DNA of 64,000 nucleotides from Caballeronia jiangsuensis (GTDB taxonomy: Bacteria; Pseudomonadota; Gammaproteobacteria; Burkholderiales; Burkholderiaceae): assembly GCA_000648925.1 (NCBI GenBank), contig JFHF01000008.1, positions 62,001 through 126,000 of the forward strand, read 5' to 3'. Under the pieces are notes generated by a model that was given only the letters and a program-made list of their open reading frames with translations, was not told where the DNA came from and ran no database searches. Positions 7,794 to 16,434 of this stretch are shown piece by piece; within the stretch, counting starts at the first letter, position 1, and each line of letters opens with the position of its first letter. A program made the position numbers and the translations under genes.

Positions 7794-9638
7794 ATGAGCG
7801 AGCACGACCAAGCCCGTCCTTCCCAGACCACTCTCGCCGCCTCAAACGCGACGCCCGCCGGTCCGCAGTCGATGACCCCGTCCGAAGCATTCGTCGAAAC
7901 GCTCGCCGCCAATGGCGTGACCGAGATGTTCGGCATCATGGGTTCGGCCTTCATGGACGCGATGGACATCTTCGCGCCCGCCGGCATCCGCCTGATTCCG
8001 GTCGTGCATGAACAGGGCGCGGGCCACATGGCTGACGGCTATTCGCGCGTATCGGGCCGTCACGGCGTCGTGATCGGTCAGAACGGCCCCGGCATCAGCA
8101 ATTGCGTGACGGCGATCGCGGCGGCGTACTGGGCGCATAGCCCGGTCGTGATCGTCACGCCCGAAGCGGGCACGATGGGTATCGGCCTCGGCGGCTTCCA
8201 GGAAGCGAAGCAATTGCCGATGTTCCAGGAATTCACGAAGTATCAGGGCCACGTGACGCACCCGGCGCGCATGGCCGAATTCACCGCGCGCTGCTTCGAC
8301 CGCGCGATGTCGGAAATGGGCCCAACGCAACTCAACATTCCGCGCGACTACTTCTATGGCCAGGTCAAGGTCGAGATTCCGAAGCCGCAGCGTCTCGATC
8401 GCGGCCCCGGCGGCGATCAGAGCCTGAACGAAGCCGCCGATCTGCTCGCCGAAGCGAAATTCCCCGTCATCATCTCGGGCGGCGGCGTGGTGATGTCCGA
8501 TGCCATCGAGGAATGCAAGGCGCTCGCCGAGCGTCTCGGCGCGCCGGTGGTCAACAGCTATCTGCATAACGACTCGTTCCCGGCGAATCATCCGCTGTGG
8601 TGCGGCCCGCTCGGTTATCAAGGCTCGAAGGCCGCGATGAAGCTGCTGAGCCAGGCCGATGTCGTGATCGCGCTCGGCTCGCGTCTCGGACCGTTCGGCA
8701 CGCTGCCGCAGCACGGCCTCGACTACTGGCCGAAGGAAGCGAAGGTCATCCAGATCGACGCGGACCACAAGATGCTCGGCCTCGTGAAGAAGATTTCCGT
8801 CGGTATTTGCGGCGATGCGAAAGCCACGGCCATCGCGCTCACGCAGCGCCTCGCGGATCGCAAGCTCGATTGCGATGCGACGAAGGACGCCCGCGCGAAA
8901 ACCATCGCCACGGAAAAGGCCGCCTGGGAGAAGGAACTCGACGATTGGACGCACGAGCGCGATCCGTACAGCCTCGACATGATCGAAGAGCAGAAGAACG
9001 AGAAGCCCTTCAGCGGCGGCCAGTATCTGCATCCGCGTCAGGTGTTGCGCGAACTCGAAAAGGCGATGCCGGAAGACGTGATGGTGTCGACCGATATCGG
9101 CAACATCAACTCGGTCGCCAATAGCTATTTGCGCTTCAACAAGCCGCGCAGCTTCTTTGCGGCGATGAGCTGGGGCAACTGCGGCTATGCGTTCCCGACA
9201 ATCATCGGCGCGAAGGTTGCGGCGCCGCATCGTCCGGCCGTCTCGTATGCAGGCGATGGCGCCTGGGGCATGAGCCTGATGGAAACCATGACCTGCGTGC
9301 GCCACAACATTCCGGTGACGGCTGTCGTGTTCCACAACCGTCAGTGGGGCGCGGAGAAGAAGAATCAGGTGGACTTCTACAATCGCCGCTTCGTTGCGGG
9401 CGAGCTCGACAACCAGAGCTTCGCCGAGATCGCGAAGGCGATGGGCGCGGAAGGCATCGTCGTCGACAAGCTGGAGGATGTTGGCCCGGCGCTGAAGAAG
9501 GCCATCGATTTGCAGATGAATCACGGCAAGACGACGATCATCGAGATCATGTGCACGCGCGAACTCGGCGATCCGTTCCGCCGCGACGCGCTCTCGAAGC
9601 CGGTGCGCACGCTCGACAAGTACAAGGACTACGTTTAA
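7794..9638 (+). CDS. xsc: Sulfoacetaldehyde acetyltransferase (Xsc)
   Basis: A 614-residue thiamine-diphosphate enzyme of the acetolactate-synthase fold. It converts sulfoacetaldehyde plus phosphate to sulfite and acetyl-phosphate. Xsc-type segments include the start of the core (TPSEAFVETLAANGV), NIPRDYFYGQ, and FFAAMSWGNCGYAFP. The ThDP motif begins GDGAWGMS near residue 488 and closes at HNRQWGAEKKNQ. The N terminus carries about 20 extra residues before the core. It has a strong promoter, an operator-like palindrome and a clear ribosome-binding site, and is followed by a hairpin terminator. Cytoplasmic; the central enzyme of taurine and isethionate carbon catabolism. Confidence 0.95.
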   Translation: MSEHDQARPSQTTLAASNATPAGPQSMTPSEAFVETLAANGVTEMFGIMGSAFMDAMDIFAPAGIRLIPVVHEQGAGHMADGYSRVSGRHGVVIGQNGPGISNCVTAIAAAYWAHSPVVIVTPEAGTMGIGLGGFQEAKQLPMFQEFTKYQGHVTHPARMAEFTARCFDRAMSEMGPTQLNIPRDYFYGQVKVEIPKPQRLDRGPGGDQSLNEAADLLAEAKFPVIISGGGVVMSDAIEECKALAERLGAPVVNSYLHNDSFPANHPLWCGPLGYQGSKAAMKLLSQADVVIALGSRLGPFGTLPQHGLDYWPKEAKVIQIDADHKMLGLVKKISVGICGDAKATAIALTQRLADRKLDCDATKDARAKTIATEKAAWEKELDDWTHERDPYSLDMIEEQKNEKPFSGGQYLHPRQVLRELEKAMPEDVMVSTDIGNINSVANSYLRFNKPRSFFAAMSWGNCGYAFPTIIGAKVAAPHRPAVSYAGDGAWGMSLMETMTCVRHNIPVTAVVFHNRQWGAEKKNQVDFYNRRFVAGELDNQSFAEIAKAMGAEGIVVDKLEDVGPALKKAIDLQMNHGKTTIIEIMCTRELGDPFRRDALSKPVRTLDKYKDYV

Positions 9639-9648
9639 GTACTGCGCC

Positions 9649-9680
9649 ACGCCGCTCCGCGCCCGGAGCGGCGTTTTCTT
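9649..9680 (+). terminator. Rho-independent terminator after xsc
   Basis: An 11-base-pair GC-rich stem (ACGCCGCTCCG pairing with CGGAGCGGCGT), a four-base loop, then GTTTTCTT. It lies between xsc and pta, only about 20 bases before the pta start. It may attenuate rather than abolish pta expression. Confidence 0.75.
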
Positions 9681-9701
9681 GACCATCACAGTGAGCCCGA
9701 C

Positions 9702-10715
9702 ATGAAAGCCATGCATCGCATCATCGATCAGGCTCGCGACCTGCCGATGCGTATCGTCCTCTCCGAAGCCGAAGACACGCGCGTGCTTCAGGCGGCGGAA
9801 CGCGCGCACAAGGAAGGCATCGCGCGCATCGTGCTCGTGGGCGCGCGAGCGCGAGCGTTTCAGGTCGCGGATGGCGCGGGCATCGACCTCGAAGGCATCG
9901 ACGTGATCGATCCTGCTCATTCACCTCATACCGAACGCTTTGCACAAGAGCTTTTCGCGCTGCGCGAAAAGAAAGGCATGACGCCCGATCAGGCGCGCGC
10001 CGCCGTGCTCGATCCGCTCTGCTTCGCGAACCTGATGGTGCGCACGGGCGAGGCGGACGGCTCCGTGTCCGGCGCGGTCAACACGACGGCGGATGTCGTG
10101 CGCAACGCGATACAGATCATCGGCGTGCGGCCGTCGTTCAAGCTTGTTTCTAGCTTCTTTCTCATGATGCTGTGCGAGCCTTTCCATACGATGAAAGGCG
10201 GCCTCATCTTCTCCGATTGCGCGCTCGTCGTCGAGCCGAATGCGGAGCAGCTCGCCGAAATCGCGCTGGCCGCCGCCGACAGCGCGCGCAGCCTCCTGAT
10301 GGAAGATGCGCGCGTCGCGATGCTGTCGTTCTCGACGAGCGGCAGCGCGCACCATGCAGCCGTCGACAAGGTTATCGATGCGACGCGGCACGTGAAGGAA
10401 GCGCGCCCCGGCCTCGCCATCGACGGCGACGTGCAGCTCGATGCCGCGATCGTCGCGGAGATCGCGATGCGCAAGGTGCATCACTCGCAGATCGAAGGCC
10501 ACGCGAATACGCTGATCTTCCCGAGTCTCGAAGCGGGCAACATCGGCTACAAGCTCGCGGAGCGCATCGGCGGAGCGAAGGCTATCGGACCCTTGCTGCA
10601 AGGGCTTGCCAAACCCGCCAACGATCTGTCGCGCGGCTGCAGCGCCGACGATATCTATCACGTGATCGCCGTGACCTGCGTGCAGGCGCAGGCCGCGCGG
10701 CATCAGACGGCGTGA
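9702..10715 (+). CDS. pta: Phosphate acetyltransferase (Pta, short type)
   Basis: A 337-residue enzyme of the PTA_PTB family, the length of the single-domain Pta that accompanies xsc. It lacks the regulatory DRTGG domain of the long E. coli form. Family segments visible are LSEAEDTRVLQAA, DGSVSGAVNTTADVVRNAIQ, and near the end ANTLIFPSLEAGNIGYKL. It converts the acetyl-phosphate made by Xsc to acetyl-CoA. ATG 9702 was chosen; a Met at codon 3 is a possible alternative. No obvious promoter lies between the xsc terminator and pta, so it likely depends on read-through. The IclR gene follows within ten bases. Confidence 0.93.
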   Translation: MKAMHRIIDQARDLPMRIVLSEAEDTRVLQAAERAHKEGIARIVLVGARARAFQVADGAGIDLEGIDVIDPAHSPHTERFAQELFALREKKGMTPDQARAAVLDPLCFANLMVRTGEADGSVSGAVNTTADVVRNAIQIIGVRPSFKLVSSFFLMMLCEPFHTMKGGLIFSDCALVVEPNAEQLAEIALAAADSARSLLMEDARVAMLSFSTSGSAHHAAVDKVIDATRHVKEARPGLAIDGDVQLDAAIVAEIAMRKVHHSQIEGHANTLIFPSLEAGNIGYKLAERIGGAKAIGPLLQGLAKPANDLSRGCSADDIYHVIAVTCVQAQAARHQTA

Positions 10716-10724
10716 GTGCGCATC

Positions 10725-11549
10725 ATGGATACGCGAGCCGATACCGAAGCCTTCATTCAACCTGAATCGACGGAAAGCGCGGCGCTCATCGACCACGCCG
10801 CGCGCACGGACACGCCTACGCTGCGCGCGTTCAGCGTGCTCGAACATCTCGTCGCGGCGAAGGGCGCGCTGTCGCTCGCGGAACTCGCGAACATCATCGG
10901 GCAGCCGAAGGCCTCGCTGCATCGCATGTTGCAGTCGCTCGAAGCGGGCGGCTTCGTCGCGCGTGAGCCGGGACAAAAGAATGCGTACGTGATCGGCCCG
11001 CGCCTCGAACGGCTCGGCGTGGACGTGATGATGCACAGCGGCGCCAGGCGTCAGCGCCACGCGATTCTGGAGCGTCTCGTCGCCGATCTCGGCGAGACCT
11101 GCAACCTGAGCACGCTGCACGACACGCAGGTGCTCTATCTCGACCGCTGCGAATCGCCGTGGGCGCTGCGGCTCGAACTCAAGCCCGGCTCGCACGTGCC
11201 CGCGCATTGCAGCGCGAGCGGCAAACTGCTTCTTTCGACGATGCCGCGCGACGAACGCGCCGCGCTCATCCGCGCGATGCGGCTCGAACGCTTCACGCCC
11301 AATACCCTCGACGATCCGAACCTGCTCGAAGCGGAACTGGATCGCATCGCGCACAAGGGCATCGCCGTCGATAACGAAGAGTTCGTGCTGGGCATCGCGT
11401 GCGTCGCCGTGCCGGTGTTCGATTCGCGCGGCAAATGCATCGCCGCCATCGCCGTGCATGGTCCGGTGTCGCGCATGGCGTTGTCGCGCGCGCTGACCTT
11501 CGTGCCGCGTTTGCAGGAAGCCGCCGCCGATCTCACGGCGACCTTCTGA
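10725..11549 (+). CDS. IclR family transcriptional regulator (3 of 3)
   Basis: About 274 residues from ATG 10725; a GTG at 10716 directly abuts the pta stop and is an alternative. It begins with about 30 variable residues, then an IclR winged helix (TPTLRAFSVLEHLV through KASLHRMLQSLEAGGF). The effector domain holds CSASGKLLLS and IAVDNEEFVLGI. It is a close paralog of the IclR protein at 5857, suggesting duplication within the cluster. It is probably cotranscribed with pta and could control the following dehydrogenase gene. Confidence 0.85.
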   Translation: MDTRADTEAFIQPESTESAALIDHAARTDTPTLRAFSVLEHLVAAKGALSLAELANIIGQPKASLHRMLQSLEAGGFVAREPGQKNAYVIGPRLERLGVDVMMHSGARRQRHAILERLVADLGETCNLSTLHDTQVLYLDRCESPWALRLELKPGSHVPAHCSASGKLLLSTMPRDERAALIRAMRLERFTPNTLDDPNLLEAELDRIAHKGIAVDNEEFVLGIACVAVPVFDSRGKCIAAIAVHGPVSRMALSRALTFVPRLQEAAADLTATF

Positions 11550-11713
11550 CGCGCCGCAGCATCGATATTTCGGATGGCGAATCAATCTCAGGGACAACCC
11601 GAATCGCCCTCCTGATTCTGAATCGGATTTCGCATTTTCCGTTTCACTTTCGCGAGCTTCCGCGCTTTTCTCTTGGCTTCCTTGTCCGCTTCTTCCACAT
11701 TGAACGAAACGCA

Positions 11714-11729
11714 AACGAAGCGATTCGTT
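11714..11729. promoter_or_regulatory. Operator-like palindrome upstream of the iseJ-like gene
   Basis: A perfect inverted repeat AACGAA-GCGA-TTCGTT, 30 bases before the ATG at 11759. It differs from the CGGAAC/GTTCCG site before xsc, so a second regulator may act here. Confidence 0.45.
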
Positions 11730-11758
11730 CCAAAAGAAGACTTCAGGAGACAGGTGTC

Positions 11759-13432
11759 ATGCAGCAGGAAGTCGATTACGTCATCGTCGGTGCGGGCTCA
11801 GCGGGTTGCGTGCTGGCCAACCGTCTGAGCGCCGACCCGTCCAACGTCGTCATGTTGCTCGAAGCGGGCGGCCCCGATTCGAGCCCGTGGATTCATATCC
11901 CCGTCGGCTACTTCAAGACGATGCACGATCCCGAGCTCGACTGGTGTTATCGCACCGAAGCGGACGATGCCGTCGCCGGACGCAGCATCGACTGGCCGCG
12001 CGGCAAGGTGCTCGGCGGCTCCAGTTCGCTCAACGGGCTGCTCTATGTGCGCGGCCAGCGCGAGGACTACGACCGCTGGGCCGAACTCGGCAACGCCGGA
12101 TGGAGCTATAGGGACGTGCTGCCCTACTTCAAGAAGTCGGAAGATCAGGAGCACGGCGCGAGCGAGTATCACGGCGCGGGCGGTCCATTGAAGGTATCGG
12201 ACCTGCGTTTGCGTCGCCCGATCGCGGATCACTTCATCGCGGCGGCGCAGGAGATCGGCATCCCGTTCAACACGGACTACAACGGCGCGACGCAGGAAGG
12301 CGTCGGCTATTTTCAGCAGACCGCTTATAAGGGTCTTCGCTGGAGCACCGCGAAGGGCTTTCTCAAGCCGGTGCGCGATCGCCACAATCTCATCGTGCAG
12401 ACGCGCGCGCAGACCCGCAAGGTGCTGTTCAACGGCAAGGAAGCGACGGGCATCGAGTACGTGCATGAAGGCGTCGTGAAGACGGTCCGTGCGCGCGTCG
12501 AAGTGATTCTCGCGGCCGGCGCAATCGGCTCGCCGCAGATTCTGCAGAACTCGGGCATCGGTCCCGCGAACGTGCTGAACAATGCGGGTGTACAGGTGAG
12601 GCACGAGCTGCCCGGCGTCGGCCGCAATCTCCAGGATCATCTGCAAGTGCGGCTCGTCTTCAAGACGCGCGAGCGCACGCTCAACGACGAGGTCAACAAT
12701 CCGCTGAAGAAGGCGCTGATCGGCCTGCAATACGCGCTATCGCGCACCGGGCCGCTCACGCTCGCGGCGAGTCAGGTCGCGATCTTCACGCGCTCGTCGC
12801 CGGACGTCGCGCGTCCCGACATCCAGTTTCACATGCAGCCCCTTTCCGCCGACAAACCCGGCCAGGGCGCGCATCCGTTCTCGGCGTTCACGTCGTCGGT
12901 GTGTCAGTTGCGGCCGCACAGCCGCGGCAGCGTCGAGATCCGCTCGAACGATCCGCTGAACTATCCGGCGATTCACGCGAACTATCTTTCCGACGAACGC
13001 GATCATCCCGTCGTGATCGGCGGCATCAAGGTGGCGCGCCGCATCGCCGCCGCGCCTTCGCTCGCGAAGCACATCGTGTCGGAGTTCATTCCCGGTTCGC
13101 AGTACCAGGCGGATGCCGAGTTGCTCGATGTCGCGCGCAAGTTCAGTCAGTCGATCTATCACCCGGCGGGCACCTGCAAGATGGGCAGCGACGCGCTCGC
13201 GGTCGTCGACGAACGCCTGAAGCTGCGCGGCATCGGACGCCTGCGCGTGGTCGATGCGTCGATCATGCCGGAGCTGGTGTCGGGCAACACGAACGCTCCC
13301 GTCATCATGATCGCGGAGAAAGCCGCCGACATGATTCTCGAAGACCGGCGCTATCAGCACGTCGCGCGCGTGGAAGACGCACCCGAAGCAGTTGTGGCAA
13401 AACCCGTGGCCCACGCAGGCCAGAGAGACTGA
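11759..13432 (+). CDS. iseJ: GMC-family FAD dehydrogenase, probable isethionate dehydrogenase (IseJ-like)
   Basis: A 557-residue GMC oxidoreductase of the choline-dehydrogenase type. The dinucleotide motif GAGSAGCVLANRLSAD is at residues 9-24 and the GMC signature GKVLGGSSSLNG begins near 82. The active-site region SIYHPAGTCKMGSD is near 465 with a conserved NTNAPV segment near 510. It has no signal peptide. AGGAG precedes ATG 11759. Related proteins are annotated as choline or alcohol dehydrogenases. The assignment to isethionate oxidation rests on the neighbouring xsc, pta, IclR and MFS genes. This matches the Cupriavidus necator set, where IseJ is a membrane-associated dehydrogenase. No bet genes are nearby. 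Confidence 0.75.
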   Translation: MQQEVDYVIVGAGSAGCVLANRLSADPSNVVMLLEAGGPDSSPWIHIPVGYFKTMHDPELDWCYRTEADDAVAGRSIDWPRGKVLGGSSSLNGLLYVRGQREDYDRWAELGNAGWSYRDVLPYFKKSEDQEHGASEYHGAGGPLKVSDLRLRRPIADHFIAAAQEIGIPFNTDYNGATQEGVGYFQQTAYKGLRWSTAKGFLKPVRDRHNLIVQTRAQTRKVLFNGKEATGIEYVHEGVVKTVRARVEVILAAGAIGSPQILQNSGIGPANVLNNAGVQVRHELPGVGRNLQDHLQVRLVFKTRERTLNDEVNNPLKKALIGLQYALSRTGPLTLAASQVAIFTRSSPDVARPDIQFHMQPLSADKPGQGAHPFSAFTSSVCQLRPHSRGSVEIRSNDPLNYPAIHANYLSDERDHPVVIGGIKVARRIAAAPSLAKHIVSEFIPGSQYQADAELLDVARKFSQSIYHPAGTCKMGSDALAVVDERLKLRGIGRLRVVDASIMPELVSGNTNAPVIMIAEKAADMILEDRRYQHVARVEDAPEAVVAKPVAHAGQRD

Positions 13433-13463
13433 GCACAAGTCTCACACACATCAGGAGACAACC

Positions 13464-14777
13464 ATGAACGCACTGCCCCGAACCGATGGCAAGCAGATGA
13501 GAAAGGTCGTCGTCGCCAGCCTGATCGGCGCGACGATCGAGTGGTACGATTTTTTTCTATACGGCGTGGTCGCCGGCATCGTCTTCAACAAGCTGTATTT
13601 CCCGAACAGCGATCCGCTCATCTCGACGATGCTCGCCTACGGCACCTTCGCCGTCGGCTTTCTGAGCCGGCCATTGGGCGGCGTGATCTTCGGCCACTTC
13701 GGTGACCGCGTCGGCAGAAAGAGCATGCTCGTGATGACGCTCACCATCATGGGCGTCGCGACGGTGTTGATCGGGATGGTGCCGACGTATGCGCAGATCG
13801 GCATCTGGGCGCCTTCGCTCCTGCTGTTTCTGCGCGTGTTGCAAGGCATCGGTCTCGGCGGCGAATGGGGCGGCGCGGTGTTGATGGCCTTCGAATACGC
13901 GCCCGAGAACAAGCGCGGCTTTTACGCGAGCATTCCGCAGATCGGCCTCGCGCTCGGGCTGTGTCTGTCGTCGGGTGTCGTCGCGGGCCTGTCGCTCACG
14001 CTGACCGATGCGCAGTTCCTTGCATGGGGCTGGCGTGTCGCGTTCTTCCTGTCGTTCGCGCTCGTGGTCATCGGCATGTATATCCGCCTGAACGTGATGG
14101 AAACGCCGGAATTCGCGCGCATCCAGAAGACGGGCAGCGAAGTGCGCATGCCTATCCTCGAAGTGATCTCGAAGTATCCGGGCAACACGATCGCGGGCAT
14201 GGGCGCACGTTTCATCGACGGCGTGTTCTTCAATGTGTTCGGCGTGTTCTCGATTTCGTATCTCACGGGGACGCTGCATCTGCAACGCACCGATGCGCTG
14301 CTCGGCGTGATGGTCGCCGCGTTCGTGATGATCTTCACGATTCCGTTCTTCGGGCGTCTTTCGGATCGCGTCGGACGTGCGCGCATCTACTTCTGGGGCT
14401 CGCTCGCGACGGGACTTTCCGCGTTCTTCGGCTTCTGGCTGATGAAGAACAGCGGCGGCAACACGATGCTCGCGTGGCTCGCGGTCGTGATTCCGCTGGG
14501 CGTGGTGTATGCATCGATCTATGGTCCGGAAGCCGCGCTCTTCTCCGAACTTTTCGATGCGAAGGTGCGCTATTCGGGCATATCGTTCGTGTATCAGTTC
14601 TCGGGCATCTTCGCGAGCGGCATCAGCCCGATCGTCGCGACATGGCTCTTGCAGCGCAACGGCGGCGATCCGTGGATGATCGCGGGATATTGCCTCGCGG
14701 CGGGCATCATCAGCGCGCTGTCGGCGGCTTGGGTCGGGTTGAGGCAGCGGCGCGAGATGGCGTTTTCCGTGGGCTGA
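13464..14777 (+). CDS. iseU: MFS transporter, metabolite:H+ symporter type, probable isethionate carrier (IseU-like)
   Basis: A 437-residue MFS protein with twelve predicted helices. The N-terminal GATIEWYDFFLYG and the loop GHFGDRVGRKSMLV are hallmarks of the metabolite:H+ symporter (ShiA/ProP-like) group. A second loop motif, GRLSDRVGRARIYFWG, marks the start of the second half. It starts 32 bases after the iseJ-like stop with an AGGAG ribosome-binding site, so it is in the same transcript. A strong hairpin terminator follows. In C. necator the transporter IseU is encoded with IseJ. Isethionate as substrate is inferred from context only. Confidence 0.7.
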   Translation: MNALPRTDGKQMRKVVVASLIGATIEWYDFFLYGVVAGIVFNKLYFPNSDPLISTMLAYGTFAVGFLSRPLGGVIFGHFGDRVGRKSMLVMTLTIMGVATVLIGMVPTYAQIGIWAPSLLLFLRVLQGIGLGGEWGGAVLMAFEYAPENKRGFYASIPQIGLALGLCLSSGVVAGLSLTLTDAQFLAWGWRVAFFLSFALVVIGMYIRLNVMETPEFARIQKTGSEVRMPILEVISKYPGNTIAGMGARFIDGVFFNVFGVFSISYLTGTLHLQRTDALLGVMVAAFVMIFTIPFFGRLSDRVGRARIYFWGSLATGLSAFFGFWLMKNSGGNTMLAWLAVVIPLGVVYASIYGPEAALFSELFDAKVRYSGISFVYQFSGIFASGISPIVATWLLQRNGGDPWMIAGYCLAAGIISALSAAWVGLRQRREMAFSVG

Positions 14778-14799
14778 TCCTTCTCGCATGAACATCGAC

Positions 14800-14838
14800 A
14801 GCCGCTGCGCCGGACCATCGGCGCGGCGGCTTTTTGTT
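14800..14838 (+). terminator. Rho-independent terminator after iseU
   Basis: A twelve-base-pair stem with one mismatch (AGCCGCTGCGCC against GGCGCGGCGGCT), an eight-base loop and TTTTTGTT. It closes the iseJ-iseU transcript. Confidence 0.75.
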
Positions 14839-14906
14839 GTACTGGCAAGCGGTGCAAGCCGCACGTAACATCTGGATATCACCAGAACATTTCGCAGGAG
14901 ACATGC

Positions 14907-16424
14907 ATGCCCACCCGCCCAGCCGCCACGCTTTGGGCGCAGCTTTTCGAACGTTCGCGGGTCTCGGGGATGAGCCTGCAGAACCAGATCCGTCAGATGA
15001 TCGTCAATGCGATCCTGAGCGGTCATATCGCGCCCGATTCCGCGTTGCCTTCGAGCCGCGAACTCGCCGATCAGCTCAACGTGTCGCGCAATACCGTCGT
15101 GCTCGCGTATCAGCAACTCGTCGAAGAGGGCTATCTCGTGTCGCGCGAACGCAGCGGCCATTTCGTGAATCCCGCGACCGATGAATTGCAGCGCGGCTTC
15201 ACCGCGACGGGCGTCGCAGACACGACGGCCATCGACGCACAGCAAGGTCATCCCGACTGGAGCGCGCGCATCCGGCATGCGCCCTCGCATCAGCGCAATA
15301 TCGTCAAGCCGTCGAACTGGCAGAGCTACGAATATCCCTTCATTTACGGGCAATTCGATACCGAACTCTTTCCGACGAGCGACTGGCGCGAGAGCTGCAT
15401 GCACGGGCTGTCGGTGATGGAGATTCGCAACTGGGCGCCCGATCTGATCGAACGCGACGACGAGACGCTCGTCGAACAGATTCGCACGCGCGTGCTGCCG
15501 CGTCGCGGCGTGTTCGCGATGCCCGACGAGATCGTCGTCACGAACGGCTGTCAGCAGGCGCTGTATCTGATGGGCGATCTGCTTTGCGCGACGCAAACGA
15601 AAGTCGGCATGGAGAACCCCGGCTATCCCGATGCGCGCAATATCTTCCAGCATCACAACGCGCAGATCGTGCCGCTGGAGGTCGATGAAGACGGCGTGGT
15701 CATCGACGATGAAAGCGTGGTCGCCCAGTGCGATTACGTGTATGTCACGCCGAGCCATCAATGCCCCACCACTGTGACGATGCCTATCGAGCGGCGGCGC
15801 AGGCTGCTGGATCTTTCGGTGAAGCACGATTTCATCGTCATCGAGGATGACTACGAGAGCGAGAACACGTTCTCCGGCACGCCGCATCCGGCGTTGAAGA
15901 GCCTCGATACGGCGGAGCGCGTCGTGTATATCGGTTCGTTATCGAAGACGCTCGCGCCGGGATTGCGGCTCGGGTATATCGTCGCGCCGCGCACATTGAT
16001 ACGCGAATTGCGCGCGCTGCGCCGCTTGATGATCCGGCATCCGGCCGCCTACATTCAGCGCGCCTTCGCGACCTTTCTCGCGCTCGGTCATCACGACACG
16101 CTGTTGCGCAAGCTCGGGCGCGTCTACAAGGAGCGCGCCGAAGTGCTGATGGATGCGCTCGCCACGCATCTGCCGGAGTTGCGTGCATCGAAGGTGACGG
16201 GCGGCGCATCGTGCTGGGTCGAAGGTCCGCCGTGGCTAGACGCGACGCGCCTCGCGAAAGACGCGCAAGCGCTCGGCGTGCTGATCGAACCGGGCAGCGT
16301 GTTCTTCGCCGATCCCGCCGATGGTCAGCGATGCTTTCGCATGGGCTTTTCAGCGATACGCGCGGAGCTGATCGAGCCGGGCGTGCGGGCGCTGGCTCAG
16401 GTCGTGCAGCAGCGGCGCCCTTGA
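14907..16424 (+). CDS. MocR/PdxR-family regulator (GntR helix-turn-helix fused to aminotransferase domain)
   Basis: A 505-residue fusion protein. Residues about 22-90 form a GntR winged helix (LPSSRELADQLNVSRNTVV). A linker leads to a class I aminotransferase-like domain from about residue 125. The PLP-lysine motif GSLSKTLAPGLRLGY (Lys near 347) is intact, so it probably binds PLP. Members sense amines or PLP-linked ligands; TauR, which controls taurine use and xsc in some bacteria, belongs here. Its position just after the sulfonate cluster makes that role possible. No taurine aminotransferase is present in the window. Confidence 0.85.
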   Translation: MPTRPAATLWAQLFERSRVSGMSLQNQIRQMIVNAILSGHIAPDSALPSSRELADQLNVSRNTVVLAYQQLVEEGYLVSRERSGHFVNPATDELQRGFTATGVADTTAIDAQQGHPDWSARIRHAPSHQRNIVKPSNWQSYEYPFIYGQFDTELFPTSDWRESCMHGLSVMEIRNWAPDLIERDDETLVEQIRTRVLPRRGVFAMPDEIVVTNGCQQALYLMGDLLCATQTKVGMENPGYPDARNIFQHHNAQIVPLEVDEDGVVIDDESVVAQCDYVYVTPSHQCPTTVTMPIERRRRLLDLSVKHDFIVIEDDYESENTFSGTPHPALKSLDTAERVVYIGSLSKTLAPGLRLGYIVAPRTLIRELRALRRLMIRHPAAYIQRAFATFLALGHHDTLLRKLGRVYKERAEVLMDALATHLPELRASKVTGGASCWVEGPPWLDATRLAKDAQALGVLIEPGSVFFADPADGQRCFRMGFSAIRAELIEPGVRALAQVVQQRRP

Positions 16425-16434
16425 GCCTTCGCGC

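Noticed and set aside
7842..9920. A 692-codon open frame on the minus strand
   Set aside because: Antisense to xsc; low-complexity, no motif, no ribosome-binding site.
11759..13432. Choline dehydrogenase (betA) identity
   Set aside because: Sequence allows it, but no betB, betI or choline transporter is nearby, and the xsc/pta/MFS context fits isethionate better.
13557..15887. A 776-codon open frame on the minus strand
   Set aside because: Antisense to iseU-like and MocR genes and spans the terminator between them; not coherent as one protein.
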